DNA of 64,000 nucleotides from Silene conica (taxonomy: Eukaryota > Streptophyta > Magnoliopsida > Caryophyllales > Caryophyllaceae), in NCBI GenBank assembly GCA_029255685.2, contig CM055311.2, positions 57,123,048 through 57,187,047 on the forward strand. The letters run 5' to 3'. Positions 47,328-59,605 of the stretch are shown here, piece after piece. The position numbers and the translations under genes were made by a program. The notes below the pieces were generated by a model. The model was not told where the DNA came from and did not search any database. It saw nothing but the letters and a program-made list of their open reading frames with translations. Position 1 is the stretch's first letter. Every line of letters starts with the position of its first letter.

Positions 47328-48389
47328 ACAATAAGTTCCTAAAAGAATGCCTTGTCATGGAGATTGCTTCAAATAACGAACCACATTCAAAGCTGCGTCT
47401 CAATGAGTAATTCGAGGAGCAGTCATAAATTGAGCCAAAATATGTACCGAATAACATAGTTCAGGGCGAGTTATTGTGAGGTATACCAAGCGACCAATAA
47501 GGCAACGGGTCATGCATAAGATCATCGTCGATTGTCGGCAAGAGCAAGACGATGGTTAGCGCGTATCCATAGGGACAAACGCAAGTTTGGCTCCCAAAAG
47601 GCCGACTTCAGATAAAATATCGAGAGCATACTTAGGTTGAGAAATAAAGATTCCCGAAGCATTACGAGCGGCTTCGATACCGAGAAAATATTTAAGGAAG
47701 CCCAAGTCTTTGATATGAAAGCTAGAACTTAAATAAGTCTTGAATTTCGTAATAGCTTTGTTGTTGTTTCCTGCAATCACGACATCATCGACATATACTA
47801 ACATGTGAAGTTCCACTGAATCACGAGAGAATGAAAAAAAAATGAATGATCGTAAGCATTATGGTGAAACCCGTAGGAAAGTAAAGCAGCAGCAAGCTTA
47901 GCGTACCAACAACGCGGAGCTTGTTTTAGACCGTATAAAGATTTGCGGAGCCGACAAACCTTACCCAGGATAGAATTAGCAAAACCGGGTGGAAAACGCA
48001 TATAGATTTCTTTCTCAAGATCGCCATGTAAAAACGCGTTATGTACGTCCATTTGGTGGAGCTCCCATCGTTTCGCATCGACGACGGCTAATAAAGTCCG
48101 AGCAGTGACTAACTTAACCGTGGGAGCAAAAGTTTCGTGATAATCAAGTCCTTCGACTTGTCTGTTGCCCAAAACGACAAATCGTGCCTTGTATCGCTTA
48201 ATAGATCCGTCGACACGATATTTAATTTTATAAAATCATTTACACAACCGATTACGGTTTTACCTGGTGGAAATGTTGCGACGATCCAAGTCTGATTGTA
48301 TTCTAAAGCAGCAACCTCGAGTTGCATCGCACAAAGCTAATTGGGATCCTGCATAGCCTCACGAAAAGAGGATGACTCATGGCCACTAG
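47328..48389 (-). pseudogene. Fossil Copia reverse transcriptase region
   Basis: Minus-strand landmarks: ALEYNQTWIV, WELHQMDVHNAFLHGDLEKE, LRKSLYGLKQAPRCW, and the catalytic-site stretch LVYVDDVVIAG with IKDLGFLKYFLGIE. Belongs to the broken Copia at 38320-54840; it is bounded on the right by the ACTAG duplication of the mosaic element. Confidence 0.92.
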
Positions 48390-48924
48390 TGTAACACCCC
48401 AAGAGTATGAGAGGAAGGTTGTCCCACATCGGTAGAATGTGAGGCTTGTGATATGTTTATAATAGCTTCCACCCACCACTTAGTAACAAGGCCTTGTGCT
48501 TTTGGGCTTAAGTGAGGACAATTAACGGGCCCAAAAGTGTACACCCATCTTATTGGGTTTGTGTTACGACGGTGGCGGGTCGGGTTGTTACAAATGGTAT
48601 CAGAGCCACCCTGCGACCGTGTGGTGAGCCTGTGGTCGGGAGTACCCGGGTCACACACCTAGCGGGGGAGGATCCTGGCCCTGGTTGTGGTCAAGTTTGA
48701 GGCACAACGAGGACGTTGTGTTCTTTAAGTGGGGGAGTTTGTAACACCCCAAGAGTATGAGAGGAAGGTTGTCCCACATCGGTAGAATGTGAGGCTTGTG
48801 ATATGTTTATAATAGCTTCCACCCACCACTTAGTAACAAGGTCTTGTGCTTTTGGGCTTAAGTGAGGACAATTAACAGGCCCAAAAGTGTACACCCATCT
48901 TATTGGGTTTGTGTTACGACGGTG
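48390..48924 (+). mobile_element. TRIM retrotransposon with truncated 3' LTR
   Basis: A 203-bp LTR (48390-48592) with TGTAACACCCC...TTGTTACA ends and an internal GTCCCACATCGG, common in plant TRIMs. Then PBS TGGTATCAGAGCC (48595-48607), a 147-bp interior, a purine tract AAGTGGGGGAG (48728-48738) and a second LTR from 48740 that stops matching at about 48924. The LTR copies differ at about two positions in 185, so it is young. Incomplete at its 3' end. Confidence 0.88.
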
Positions 48925-51716
48925 TCATTCTATATGTGTTTCCATATTTGAGTATAAAATTTTTATGTATGATAACCTTCTGAGTTGGTTTTACAACGCT
49001 TTTGGTTTCACGTTAATAGGAGTTATATTTTGAGAAAAATAAACCTTTGAGTTGACAGTGGTCAGATTGTTACTGCACAGTTCCGTTTTGACCCATGTTT
49101 TCGTAAATGAAGTCATTTAAAACGTGTTTACTGATTATGTATAATTCCAACTCCACTGTTTAGAATATTCGCCCACGTTTTCAAAATGATAAGCCATGTA
49201 AAATATTATCGAGTCGTTATTTAATTGTGATTTTTGCAAGTCACCCAATTTTCTTTTCAATGAATTGTTGTAATGTTCCTGTTCAGACCAATTGAGTTGT
49301 AAGAATTGCTACAAATGATTCCCTTGAGATATGCATTTGATTCTTTTTCCTATGGTTAGCGAATTCAATTTTTGTTTTTTATTTTTTTCTAAAGTTATAA
49401 TAGCTCGCAAGATAGATCAGCGGATTTTTAATTTTGATTGTTGTAAGTTGTTGCATAATGTTTAATTGTCGGAATTCCGAGTACGTAAGTTTCATGTAAC
49501 AGTTTAATCAAATGTGAATTATGTGATGTGACCATGTGATATCCTGTTATAGCATCAATAACGTGAATAATGGACATATAATATGAATATGAACCTTACT
49601 ATTTGATAGCGTAACCTTCTTTATTTCGTCAAGTTTTATATAAAATAGTATATGCGTCCAAGTAATTATGTGATGATCGTATGTAATGTTAAAATCATGT
49701 TTATCATAGAATAGTCTTGCCAAGTGGTAGAACGAATTCTAACTGGTAAACTAATTTGCATGATATAACAATCTAATTGTTATACGTAATTGTGATTAGT
49801 TTGAATAATGTGGATCTTTGTTAATGTTCTTTCGGATATCAATGGTATATCATTTTCTAGTTTCCTGCGATAATAATATTTATAAATTTTTCATGTATAT
49901 TGTTGTGCCATAAAGTGAAGTGCATATTGTTAGGTTTAAAATCTGATCACGATGTATTGAATTATTAATTGCTTGACATGTGATTTATTGAAGTACTAGC
50001 CTTGTGAATTTATTTACTTTTATCGTTAAAACTTTCGTAATCCATGAACTACAAGAACAATGTTTTAGTAAAGAAGAGTCAGAATGTCTTCGTGTAGTCT
50101 TGTTTCGATTTGTAGCTTGTAAAATTGTCTTTTGATTCGTGTTTATAATTGCCACAAATTACCACTTCGATGTTTCAAAATGGGCAAAGTGATGATTATC
50201 CATGATAACGCTTGTTGTTTTGCTAATCATAGTAATTGCTTGCAATATGACAATTCTGTAGCTACGTCTCGATGAAATCCTGCTAGAATGATTAATCGAG
50301 GTGCCTTGTGTAAAACCTTATTTTTGCAAGTCATATATATTAATAGTTTCATGATAAATGATGTAATGTCAGTGGACGGAAAATGTACCTAAGTGATTTT
50401 TGTTAACTTATTGATATCTAGGAGTGCTAAACGGTTTTGTTAGTCTATATTTCGTGTATATCTTGGGAATTATGTCAATGCCCCATGTTTAATTACGTTG
50501 GTTAACTTTGTTCTATGTTTTTTTTCCTAATATATATGATCTTGCTTCTATAATATGATTATGAACAAGAAATGTTTTAAATTGTCAATTATGAACTTCG
50601 AGTTGGATGGTCGTCCGCATTGGTGTAAACATGCTGAGTTGTTTTAAAATTTCAAGGGTATGTAAGTACTAGGTGCTATGGTTCTGTTTTACTCCGTAAC
50701 ACAATTCTACCAATCGTAATACTCTTATTAATGCTCGAGGTTATGTGTTTACAGGATAATTGCTATGAGTTTCTTACGAGTACTTATTTGAGTTGAATAT
50801 TAGTAATTGTGTGTTTTTTTTTTTTTTTTTTTTTCTGTTGATAAGATAATTCTTTTGTTGTGAGAAGGTTGAGGGTGAGATGGGTAAACTTTTGGTAATT
50901 GATCAACTGAGTTATTTATGATATGTTGTATTAGCTTGGTTTGGAATAGCGTACAAGTTCTTGTTTTATGAACGGTGAAATTATAAGGATACATACAAGC
51001 ATGTCAATGAATTTGGTTAAGATATGTACATTGACATGTTGATTAACTGATGGGATAGAGTTTGAGGGGATTGAGTTGCTCGTGAGTCTAGAACAAAGAC
51101 AATGATTGATTTTTTTTGTATTGAGATTGAGATTGCAGTTCAGTGTCGTATTGAGTTGTCGCATTCTTTGACCTTGACTCGTGGGTGAGTAGCTTAGAGT
51201 TTTACCCCCTAAGTGTTGATTAGTTCCTTTCATGGAACATTTGACAATATTGATATTGAAATTGAGATGAGAATTTGGTTACTGGTATTGAGATATGAGT
51301 TGTAGGCCGTTGTGCCACATTATGTTTACGGCCCAGGGTGGTATTGGTTATTGAGTATATTCTGAGCTTGAATCGATATTGAGATGGAGATATTGATTTG
51401 CAGTTTTATTCCACCAGTTCACTCACCCCTTGTCTCCGGTTTTAGTGTTCGACGATGAGGATACGATACTTGGTTACTTGGAGTAAGATTGTATGAGATA
51501 GGGTAATAAATGAGACGGAGTAAGGAGCTAGGAGGGTGGGATTGTAAAATCTTAATGATTTTATGGTATGGCTATTTGTAATGACATGACTATTTGGTGT
51601 ATGATGATTGTCAATACTTGATAATCCTGATTACTTCGGTTGTGCATTTTATTGTGTTTCGTGGAGTATTCTTTAGTTGTTTATACGTTAAACTTTGGGG
51701 ACAAAGTTTTCTTAAC
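48925..51716. other. AT-rich noncoding stretch inside the mosaic element
   Basis: 2.8 kb without a supported frame. Its right end (GGGGACAAAGTTTTC near 51697, then GAGGGTAGAA at 51717-51726) has the form of a gypsy internal region running into a 3' LTR, so at least that part is the interior of a noncoding gypsy derivative. A poly-T run lies near 50814-50834. Confidence 0.5.
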
Positions 51717-51726
51717 GAGGGTAGAA

Positions 51727-54132
51727 TGTAATATTCCGTGTTTTAAAGTACCTTTATTAGCATTGAGGTTATGTGGTATTCCGCTTTGTGTTCGTTACAT
51801 GCCTAGTGACCAGATTGTTGACCATGGGAAGGTGAACTTCGGGACGAAGTTCTTTTCAAGGAGGGAAGACTGTAATAGCTCGTATTTTGATTATAATATT
51901 TCGTATTTATATAGTCACGTGTTGATAATATTTGAATGATGTTTACGTATTACTTTAGTATGACCTTTAATGTTTATATTGACGTTTTGATCATATTTGA
52001 ACATTAGTATTCGATAATTATTTTATCGAATATGTAATACCTCTCATTTTCGAAACTCGGGTTTTGACTCGAAGTTAGCGTTATAGGTTTTATATTATGC
52101 TACGGCTTTATATTAATTGTTATCGTAAGTAGATACGTCATTCAATAATAATGTTACGAGTTATACGTATATAACGAGTTGGGCTCGGTTCGAATTACGT
52201 AAATAATGTCATGTGAATAGTCATAATAGACTATGAGTTGTGATTGGGCCAAGGACGTATGTTAACCCGTATGCCAAACCGCGGAAAACCCTACAAACCC
52301 TACCAAACGTATGAATCATACGTATGCCCCGAATCCTAACCATATTTCGTCCTTCCTTCACACCTGCCTCCCCTCAACTCTAGCAACCACAACCGTCAGC
52401 ACGAGAGAGAGAGTGAGGCGGCAGCGAGCGACGGTGGTTAAGGGTGTTCAGGGAGCCTTCGGGTTGAACTTCAGGCAAATCTAGGGTGAGTTCATCGTTC
52501 CTTCTTTCGTTTCGCGTCTATGGCGGTTAGCGTCGCTGGGGTCCAGTCTTCGTAGTGTCTAGGGTTGTTACTGGGGTGAGGGCGATTGTTTGGTGGTGGC
52601 CTGAAAATTAGTGGCGGTCGTTGGTCGGGTTATTTTCGTATATGGGTTTTGGGGTGGTGCCACGTTGGTACGGTGATGCCACGTTGGTACGAAGGTACCA
52701 TGTTGTGTGTGAGGTCGGTAATGGTGGTGGTGCTGGGTTATGTCAGCGTTGCGTATGGTGGTTACGGGGGTTAGTCTAGGTTGTGTTGCGGAAAAGGAGA
52801 CGAACCAGGCCGGGTTATGGCCGTGGTTGGTCACGTCAACTGGGTTTGGTGATGGGACAGGCTGAGGTGAGTGTTGTCGGGGTGGTTGCCGGCCGTGCAG
52901 GTGGCGTGGGCCTAGTGGGGGGTGGTTTTACCGCGGGTGGTTGAGGGAATCGTGAGATGAGTATGGGTTTGGGTGTTATATTATTATTATTATTATATTA
53001 TTATCATTATTAAGGGGTTATTACTATTACCAGTATTATTATTATTATCATTATTATTGTTTAGTATTATTATTATTAATAATATTTATGGAAGTTGTTA
53101 AGTGTTATGGGTTAGTATTATTTATTACTAATAATGTTATTAGTTATCTGTTTGTGTTAGTTGAAGTTGGAGAGTCGGGAAATTTACGAGTCATGAAGGT
53201 TCTACTTTGGGAAGTTTCTATTTTGGAAACTTTTCAATTCTGGAAGTTTCTATTTATAGTATGTATAAGTTGACTTGTGGGGGTTCGGGAAGTTTATTTA
53301 TTCGTGACGTATATGTGTTTAGGTAGCGGTTTTCGCGTGGAACATTTCTAGTGAGCTTTGCATTTGTCTGCGCTTCTGCAATTCGAGGTAGGGGTAATAC
53401 CGTTTACATAATGATGAATAATCTGTTTGTTATCTGATGTTAATCATGTTTATTTTATATTATCATATGTTTGATATATTGTGTTATTCGATTATATAAC
53501 TTTGAGATACGATACGAGGTGATGATAAATGGGTCTTGTGATTGGTGCGGAGATAATAGGTCTTGTGATTGGTGCGGAGTTAATGAGTCTTGTGATTGGT
53601 GCGGAGTTAATGGGTCTTGTGATTGGTGCGGAGTTAATGGGTCTTGTGATTGGTGCGGAGTTAATGGGTCTTGTGATTGGTGTGGAGATAATGGATCTTG
53701 TGATTGGTGTGGAGAATAATGGGTCTTGTGATTCGGAGTGGAGATGATCGACTTTCTATTTATAGTAATGTTTGATTGTTTAATTTTCCTCTACTCAACC
53801 TCGTGGTTGACCTGTGTATTCGTGATCACCTGTGATGAACCAATTTATTAGGGAGCAGATTGACAGGTGCTTGAGACTATGGGAGCTAAGGGAAGGGAGA
53901 GCTTGGATCCGGACCAGACTAGAGTCTAGATCACTATAGTCTTTTATCATGAGTTGTACTTTATTTTTATGAGACAGTTTTCAAGACGGCTGTAAGAAAT
54001 TGCTTTTCAGTTTAACATTTAAAGTACTGTGTTCTTTCCTTTGTATCTACTGCCTCGGGAAACCGAGATGGTAACATCCTTATTTATCTGGGGAGTCCTA
54101 GTACAGGCCCTTAGATAAATGAGGGTGTTACA
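51727..54132 (+). repeat. 3' LTR of a Tekay-related family, 2406 bp
   Basis: Starts TGTAATATTCC, ends GAGGGTGTTACA, and shares with the 11135-21118 LTRs the GACGAAGTTC...GGAGGGAAGACTGTAAT segment (51853-51876), the tandem-repeat zone and the last 350 bp (CTCAACCTCGTGGTTGACC onward). It is preceded by a polypurine-like GAGGGTAGAA. No equivalent 5' LTR is present. Confidence 0.85.
53521..53745 (+). repeat. 27-bp tandem repeat in the LTR, about eight units
   Basis: Units of GGTCTTGTGATTGGTGCGGA plus a TTAATG-type linker. It occupies the same place as the four-unit 24-bp array in the Tekay LTR, so the array has expanded or contracted between the families. Confidence 0.9.
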
Positions 54133-54137
54133 ACTAG

Positions 54138-54840
54138 TGACAGCCGTAAGAAAAATAAGATGTTGAGGCGAAAATTTGTCATAGGAAACATAATTAGAGA
54201 TAGGAAAACGCGTACCTTTGGAGGAGGAATTAGAGGGAGAATCACGCGAGGGATTAAGGACAGTTGTTGTGCGCACAAACCTTTGAAGGAGAACGGTTGG
54301 AATCTTGGGCCGATGACCACAGTCTAATACAGTTGGGTTAGGGGTGGCGGTCTCAGTCACAACAGAATGGTCCTTGGGAGAGTAAGTAGGAATTTGATCG
54401 GGAGCAGAGGACGGAATGTCAGCAGCGGGAGTATCAGTGGTAGGGACAGATTTGTCATTACCGGTAGCGTCAACATTGCCGGTAGCATGATGGCCATGAG
54501 TTGGAGGAGATAGGAGAACAGGAGAAGGAGTAATAATAGGTTCATCACTATCAGTCAGAAAAAAAGAGGATGTTGTTGCTCTATTTTATGAAACATGAAG
54601 AGAGTGATACAGAAATTCATGCTCGACAAAAATTACATCACGAGAATCAAAATGATCATCTGTATCCATATCACAGACCTTCCAGCCCTTCTTACCAAAG
54701 GGATATCCCAAAGACGGGATAACGAGAATTATATATAACCCATCAAATGGAGATTTACCCAAAAAAGTGAATAAAGATGTAAAATGGATCAGTTTCGGTT
54801 TACGAAAACTGGATATCCAGATATTTAGATTCGTGGTCAT
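54138..54840 (-). pseudogene. Fossil Copia integrase-RT linker region
   Basis: Minus-strand landmarks GYPFGKKGWKVCDMDTDDHF and SRDVIFVEHEF, typical of the Copia integrase C-terminal side, followed by a low-complexity linker and GTRFPISNYVSYDKFSP. Belongs to the element at 38320-54840. Similarity ends at about 54840. Confidence 0.88.
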
Positions 54841-55769
54841 CCAGGAACACTTATTTACCTATTAGATATAATTAACCATCTCGAGACACCAAAATGAAAA
54901 ATTAATTCATTAAATAAAAATAATTTATTCTAGAAAATCGCCAAGCATTATAATTCAGAGTCATCCAGGAGCTCGTGGTCATCTTCAGGGTTGCCTAAAG
55001 CTTCAAAGAAAATTAAGAGCATGATCAGTTAGAAGCACTGTTTTGCATAGGAATAATGAACCAGTTAAGGGATGCCAGTTGCAAGCAAGATAGATATTCA
55101 GTGTCAATTCAAACTTAGTTCATATGAACAGACTAATACAATTATACAAACACAAGAGGGGCTAAAAAGGGGTATTGATTTAAATCAGCATTTGCGAGCA
55201 TAAGAAAAACATAATCACGCATTAGCCATTAAAATGGCAACGGTTACAGTAGGAAATGCATTCAGGATTGGAGGTCTAGAGAAGACAACTAACTATAAAC
55301 AGATTTGACAGTGAATTTGCCTTTATTTGCCAACCGTCGATTATTATGCAAGGCAGAACCTAACTTATTTTTCACTTTACAGATTCGCCGCCACATGCAT
55401 CACTACTAATTTCATACCCCCATCGTTCAACACCTTTGAGATATATAGCATCCACCATTGTATGAAAACTAGTGTCATAGGGTATAGATAAGTAACGACA
55501 ATACACATATTAAAAAAGATTTAGCAATTCTAGCAAGGCCCTTTTTTACAGACTTTCGGCAATAAGGCCCTACTGCTCAATTGTTTAGCCCTTATATAAA
55601 TGCTGGGAATTGTTGTAAGCTAGTAAGCTAGGCTAGGATCAAGGTACGTAGTAAACCCGTGACCTCCCATACGTCGTAGTCCAAAAATGCATGATTATAC
55701 ATACAGACTAGCATGTGTGAGTTCATATAAACAATTATTTATTAGTGTAAGCATAAATAAGAAAGTATA
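54841..55769. other. Low-copy-looking DNA between two retroelements
   Basis: AT-rich stretch between the truncated Copia and the Athila/Tat-like LTR. It holds the candidate tail exon at 54948-55007. A second protein-like minus-strand stretch (about 55475-55390) does not join it in phase. An 11-bp string GTCATCCAGGA occurs at the Copia break (54836-54846) and again inside the candidate exon (54960-54970). Otherwise no repeat or gene is recognised. Confidence 0.4.
54948..55007 (-). CDS. Candidate last exon of an unidentified host gene
   Basis: On the minus strand a short frame ends FEALGNPEDDHELLDDSEL and a TAA at 54950-54948. The acidic, complexity-rich tail and the absence of TE similarity suggest a host terminal exon, with a possible weak acceptor TTTCTTTGAAG just upstream. 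The frame is also open to an ATG at about 55022. I do not recognise the protein and no upstream exon was convincingly found, so this may be chance. Confidence 0.25.
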   Translation of the reverse strand, partial: FEALGNPEDDHELLDDSEL

Positions 55770-57365
55770 TGATGCCCGTCGTTGTGGGTATCAAAGATAA
55801 AATTTATAATTCCTAAACTTTAACTATAGATAGTGAAAGTCAGGGTCGAACCACGGAGAGGTGAGGAGTGTTTATTGTTTACGGTCAATGTTTTTTAGGG
55901 TAACAATTTAGGGGGTTTGAATTGGTTGTCACTAAGTCTAGAAATAAAGATAGAAATAAAACAAGAATTAAGAAAGAAATAAACTATGGTAAAAGAGATG
56001 CTAGGATGTTCAGGTAATAAATAGCTATGATAGTATAAATCCTAAGTCAACATGTATTGCAGTCGCGTAAGGGGTGTAACAAATCCTTTCGGTCTATGAT
56101 ACCTAATAGCTCCTTTCGGCCTATGCTATTAGTTCCTAGGTCTCACAATTATTGAGTGTCAACAATAAGGGTGATTCCTAATTTCTAGGTCACATACCTT
56201 TCAGTCTTAAGTAACCTAGCCGTCTTAAGGCGTAAACCAATACCCTTCCCGTATCTTTCAACCGTGGGTAAGTCATTACTAGTATCCTACAAGTCTCCTT
56301 TCAGTCTCATTGTAGGTTACTATGGTCGACGAACTAAAACGGAACTGAAAACATACGCGAGTCGGTCGACCGACCAGCTAGTCCAGTCGGCCGACCAACA
56401 CTTCAGTCGACCGACCGGTTAAGCCGGTCAGCCGACCTAGGGCCTGCAACAGTCGATTTTCGGGAATTATACTATCTACGCATATTACTCCCTACATCCT
56501 AACATATGTGATTAGCTTCTCATGGATACTGAAATAACAATAATAACATTAATGAAAACAGAATTCATAATGAACATTAATCTAAGCATGCAATAACAAC
56601 AAAGGCTTGGGATTCTAACTTAAACCGGTTACTAGCAATTCTAAGATAAGAACAATGTTAAAACTGAAATTAAGAGAAGAATTACCGCAGTAGGAATTAG
56701 GGAAGAAAGAACAAAAGCTTTATTGAATCCGTGGAAAGATTAATGAACAACGAACAAAACTTAAGGAAAAGTGTTTGAGTAGTAAAACTAAATCAAGAAC
56801 TTTGATGAAAAGACTCCTAAGTAAAAGATATAAACTGAATGAATTATAAAACTAAGACTTGATAACTAAAACTTGATACTGCTCTAATCACGAATTAGGT
56901 CTTAAATAAGAATTACAAAGCTTTCCTTAATGACCTAATCACGCGAATGGGCTTTGCGGAAGTTTCTGGGTCTGCGCGGAGGTCGACCGACCAGGTGATG
57001 AGGTCGGTCGACCGCTTGACGGGCTTGGTGGACCTCTGATTTTTAAGATAGCAGTCCTCAGGTCGACCGACCAGAGTAGTAGGTCGGTGGACCCACTTTC
57101 CTGTACGTCAGTCTTGATTTCGCCTTGGTTTGACTTTGTGGTACTTGGGTCGCACTTTGAGTTGACTTTTCCTCGTTCCTTGGCTATGAAAAATCCCGAG
57201 GGCATAAATTTGGTATAAAATCGTCCCTTTTCCGCATAATTCTGCAAAAGAGCATAAAAACACGAAAGTAGACAATTGTTGGGAAATAAAGGCTAAAACA
57301 TAGTAAATGAGCTCTAAAATGCGTGTAAAAATAGATGTAAAACATCATAAAATAGGCACGCATCA
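55770..57365 (-). repeat. 3' LTR of the Athila/Tat-like element
   Basis: 1596 bp, TGATGCCCGTCG to GCACGCATCA in window orientation. It contains a double hairpin cluster (56364-56437) and two single units (56981-57013, 57061-57093). The adjacent purine-rich tract (rc of 57366-57385) fits a polypurine tract. Confidence 0.9.
56364..56437. repeat. Double 12-9-12 hairpin cluster in the LTR
   Basis: Arms at 56364-56375 and 56385-56396, then 56405-56416 and 56426-56437, each pair separated by 9 nt and the two pairs by 8 nt. Arms are variants of GGTCGACCGACC and its complement. The same cluster is in the right LTR at 63226-63299. Confidence 0.9.
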
Positions 57366-59605
57366 AATTCCCCAAACCAAACCTTGCTTGCCCTCAAGCA
57401 AGAAATAGACTCGATCTTAACTAATGGAACGATTTCAATCTCAGAGCGAAATTTATATGTTAGCCTAAGTCAATGCCAAGTGCAAAATGAGAAAGTATTC
57501 AAATCATGCAAACGAGTTGTAGGGTCGTCGAACTTGCAAAACTAGAGACTATAGAGACTTTATACCATGGACTCTCGCGGTACGCTCGAGACACACATGA
57601 GGCAAAGGGTGAGTATATGTAAAAGATAGAAAGAAGTATATTGTCATGACACTCACCTAACTACGACCCATGAAAACATGCATGCAATCTAACATGAATA
57701 AGAATTCTACTACTATGTATAAACAAACCCATTAAGTGACTCGGATACATGCAATTGAGGTAATGAAAGATATGTGAGGTAAAAGGTAAAAGTGGTTAAG
57801 ATGTTTTTGGAATTGTGGGGTAGTAGCCAAGCTAGTAAAACCGGTTCCCAACAACATATTTCACGACTTTTGATATTAAGAAAGTGCTCTTTTGTAGCAC
57901 AACTCTCACATTATAAATAAGAAAGGACTCCCAAATATTTTGAATGAAGTATGGGAGTGATAACATATAAAAGAAAGGGATTTCAGAACGAATTTTGAAT
58001 TCTGGCCCTGTCAGTTGGTCGACCGACCTGAGGGGGCGGTCGGTCGACTGACTTTACTGTACGTTTGATTCTTTTTTTTTTCGTTTTTCTTTTCTTTCTT
58101 TCTTTTTCTTTTTTTTTCTGTTCTTTTTTTTTTCTTGCTTTCTTTCTTTCTTTTCTCTTTTTGCTCAAGATAGCATACAAACCAAGATGCCTCAAAAAAT
58201 AAACCAAAGACCACAAATACTAGCTTGGAAGTGTAGGCTAAGTATGGGATGTAGTTTTGGGGGAATAAAAAGGCAATTTTGGCTATGTAAGACTTATGGG
58301 TAAATAGAGAAAAGGGATCCCAAATGCACGTACCAAGACTCACAAATCGAAATAGTAAACAAGTGTATAGTAATTCAAGTTCATGTTTATGCAAATTGAT
58401 GTAACATGTTCCAAGGGGAGTACTACTCACATCCTAGACAACTGGTTTAAGAATGAAACAAGCAAGGAAATAAACTCTAAAAACTCAGAATGTATAGTAG
58501 GTTGCCAAGGTATAAGTCAAGTCTCAAGATATACAGATAGTTTGACAAAAACTCGTAGATATGTAAAAGACTATTATACTAAAACAAGTTGACAAGGCAA
58601 GGCAAAAGCACAAACATGTAAGATAGCAAAAATCATCCTTGAAATACTTTCGTTCCGACTCGACCTATATGCTAAAATAAACGTGCATTTTTTTGAAATT
58701 TTTGAAATTTTTCTATTTTTTTGGATTTTTCTTTTGTATAGGTGAGGAAAATAAAGAAAAGAACAATGCAAGACAGAAATGGAATAAACGTGTGACAAAA
58801 ATGCAATGGAACAATGCATGTGACTAAACCATTCCCAAAACCAAACCGCACAATGTCCCCATTGTGCATTAGCCTAAGTAAAGGTTTTATGAAAAAAAAA
58901 ACAAAAATAAATGCAAAAACGTAAGAACCAAGGAAATAGGAAAAGAAATCACCGGATTTCTGAGCGCAGGGGAAACCTCCCCAAACCAGCGTAAACTGGA
59001 AGGTTTCAGTGGCCAGCAGTGCCACTCCAAGTACCTGAAAGAGTCAAAGAAAGGAAGAACCTTTTCGGGGATTAACTGTGTTTTGGGTGATATATAATGT
59101 ATTGAAGGTTTGAAATAAAGGAAGAAAGGTTAAAGATAAAAAGATAGAATAGGGAAAAGAACTTCCATATCACGTTTGCACACTTCCCGAAGCATCTTGA
59201 GGCGTTTGTACAGGAGAGCATGTCGGTAGACCCCTCCCCCTGGTCGACCGACCATCTGCCAGTCTCATAATGCTACTGGAACACATGGGTTTGGTCGACC
59301 GACTGAGTGTTGAGGTCGGCCGACCCAGTTTCCTGTACAGTAGCTTTCTTTTCTTCGGAAGTAACTTGTATCAACCAAGTTAATCTTCCCCAAACCTGAA
59401 ATATAGTATATATGCGCCCAAAACGTGCGCGAAAAACAAGAACCAAGTCTAACTGTCTTAACTACGCAACAAAAGCAAAATTGTCCTAAAAAAAACTTAA
59501 AGCAAGCAAACTAGAAAGTCTTAACAAAACAGGAAATTGTATTAAGAAACTAAAAACTTGAACAACTCATCCGCGAAAGATGCGGAAAATCTCGGACCAC
59601 GGCTT
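57366..59605. other. Noncoding 3' internal region of the Athila/Tat-like element
   Basis: No RT, RNase H or integrase motif on the minus strand. It holds three 12-9-12 hairpin units (58017-58049, 59222-59253, 59293-59325) and a T/C-rich simple repeat (about 58070-58165). Lysine-rich frames opposite that repeat are composition artefacts. Confidence 0.7.

Larger units (their letters stand above)
48390..54132 (+). mobile_element. Mosaic LTR insertion with unlike ends and one target duplication
   Basis: Starts TGTAACACCCC at 48390 and ends GGTGTTACA at 54132, flanked by perfect ACTAG duplications (48385-48389, 54133-54137) in the fossil Copia. The left 535 bp is a TRIM (LTR, PBS, short interior, truncated second LTR). 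The right 2406 bp is an LTR of the Tekay-related family. Between lies 2.8 kb of AT-rich noncoding DNA. No coding region was found. Either a chimeric retroelement integrated as one piece, or one element inserted into the other and the junctions were later lost (see findings). Non-autonomous. Confidence 0.7.
38320..54840 (-). mobile_element. Fossil Copia element opened by two later insertions
   Basis: Minus-strand Copia remnant in three pieces: 3' LTR plus RNase H (about 38320-39026), RT (47328-48389) and the region joining integrase and RT (54138-54840). The gaps are filled exactly by the gag-only element (duplication ACAAT) and the mosaic element (duplication ACTAG). The 3' LTR is about 38320-38528 with an adjacent purine tract (rc of 38529-38545). 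Gag, protease, most of integrase and the 5' LTR are missing beyond 54840. Broken, with several breaks besides the insertions. Confidence 0.85.

Noticed and set aside
57983-58430. Lysine/arginine-rich minus-strand frames
   Set aside because: They are the translation of a T/C simple repeat at about 58070-58165 in the noncoding part of the gypsy element.
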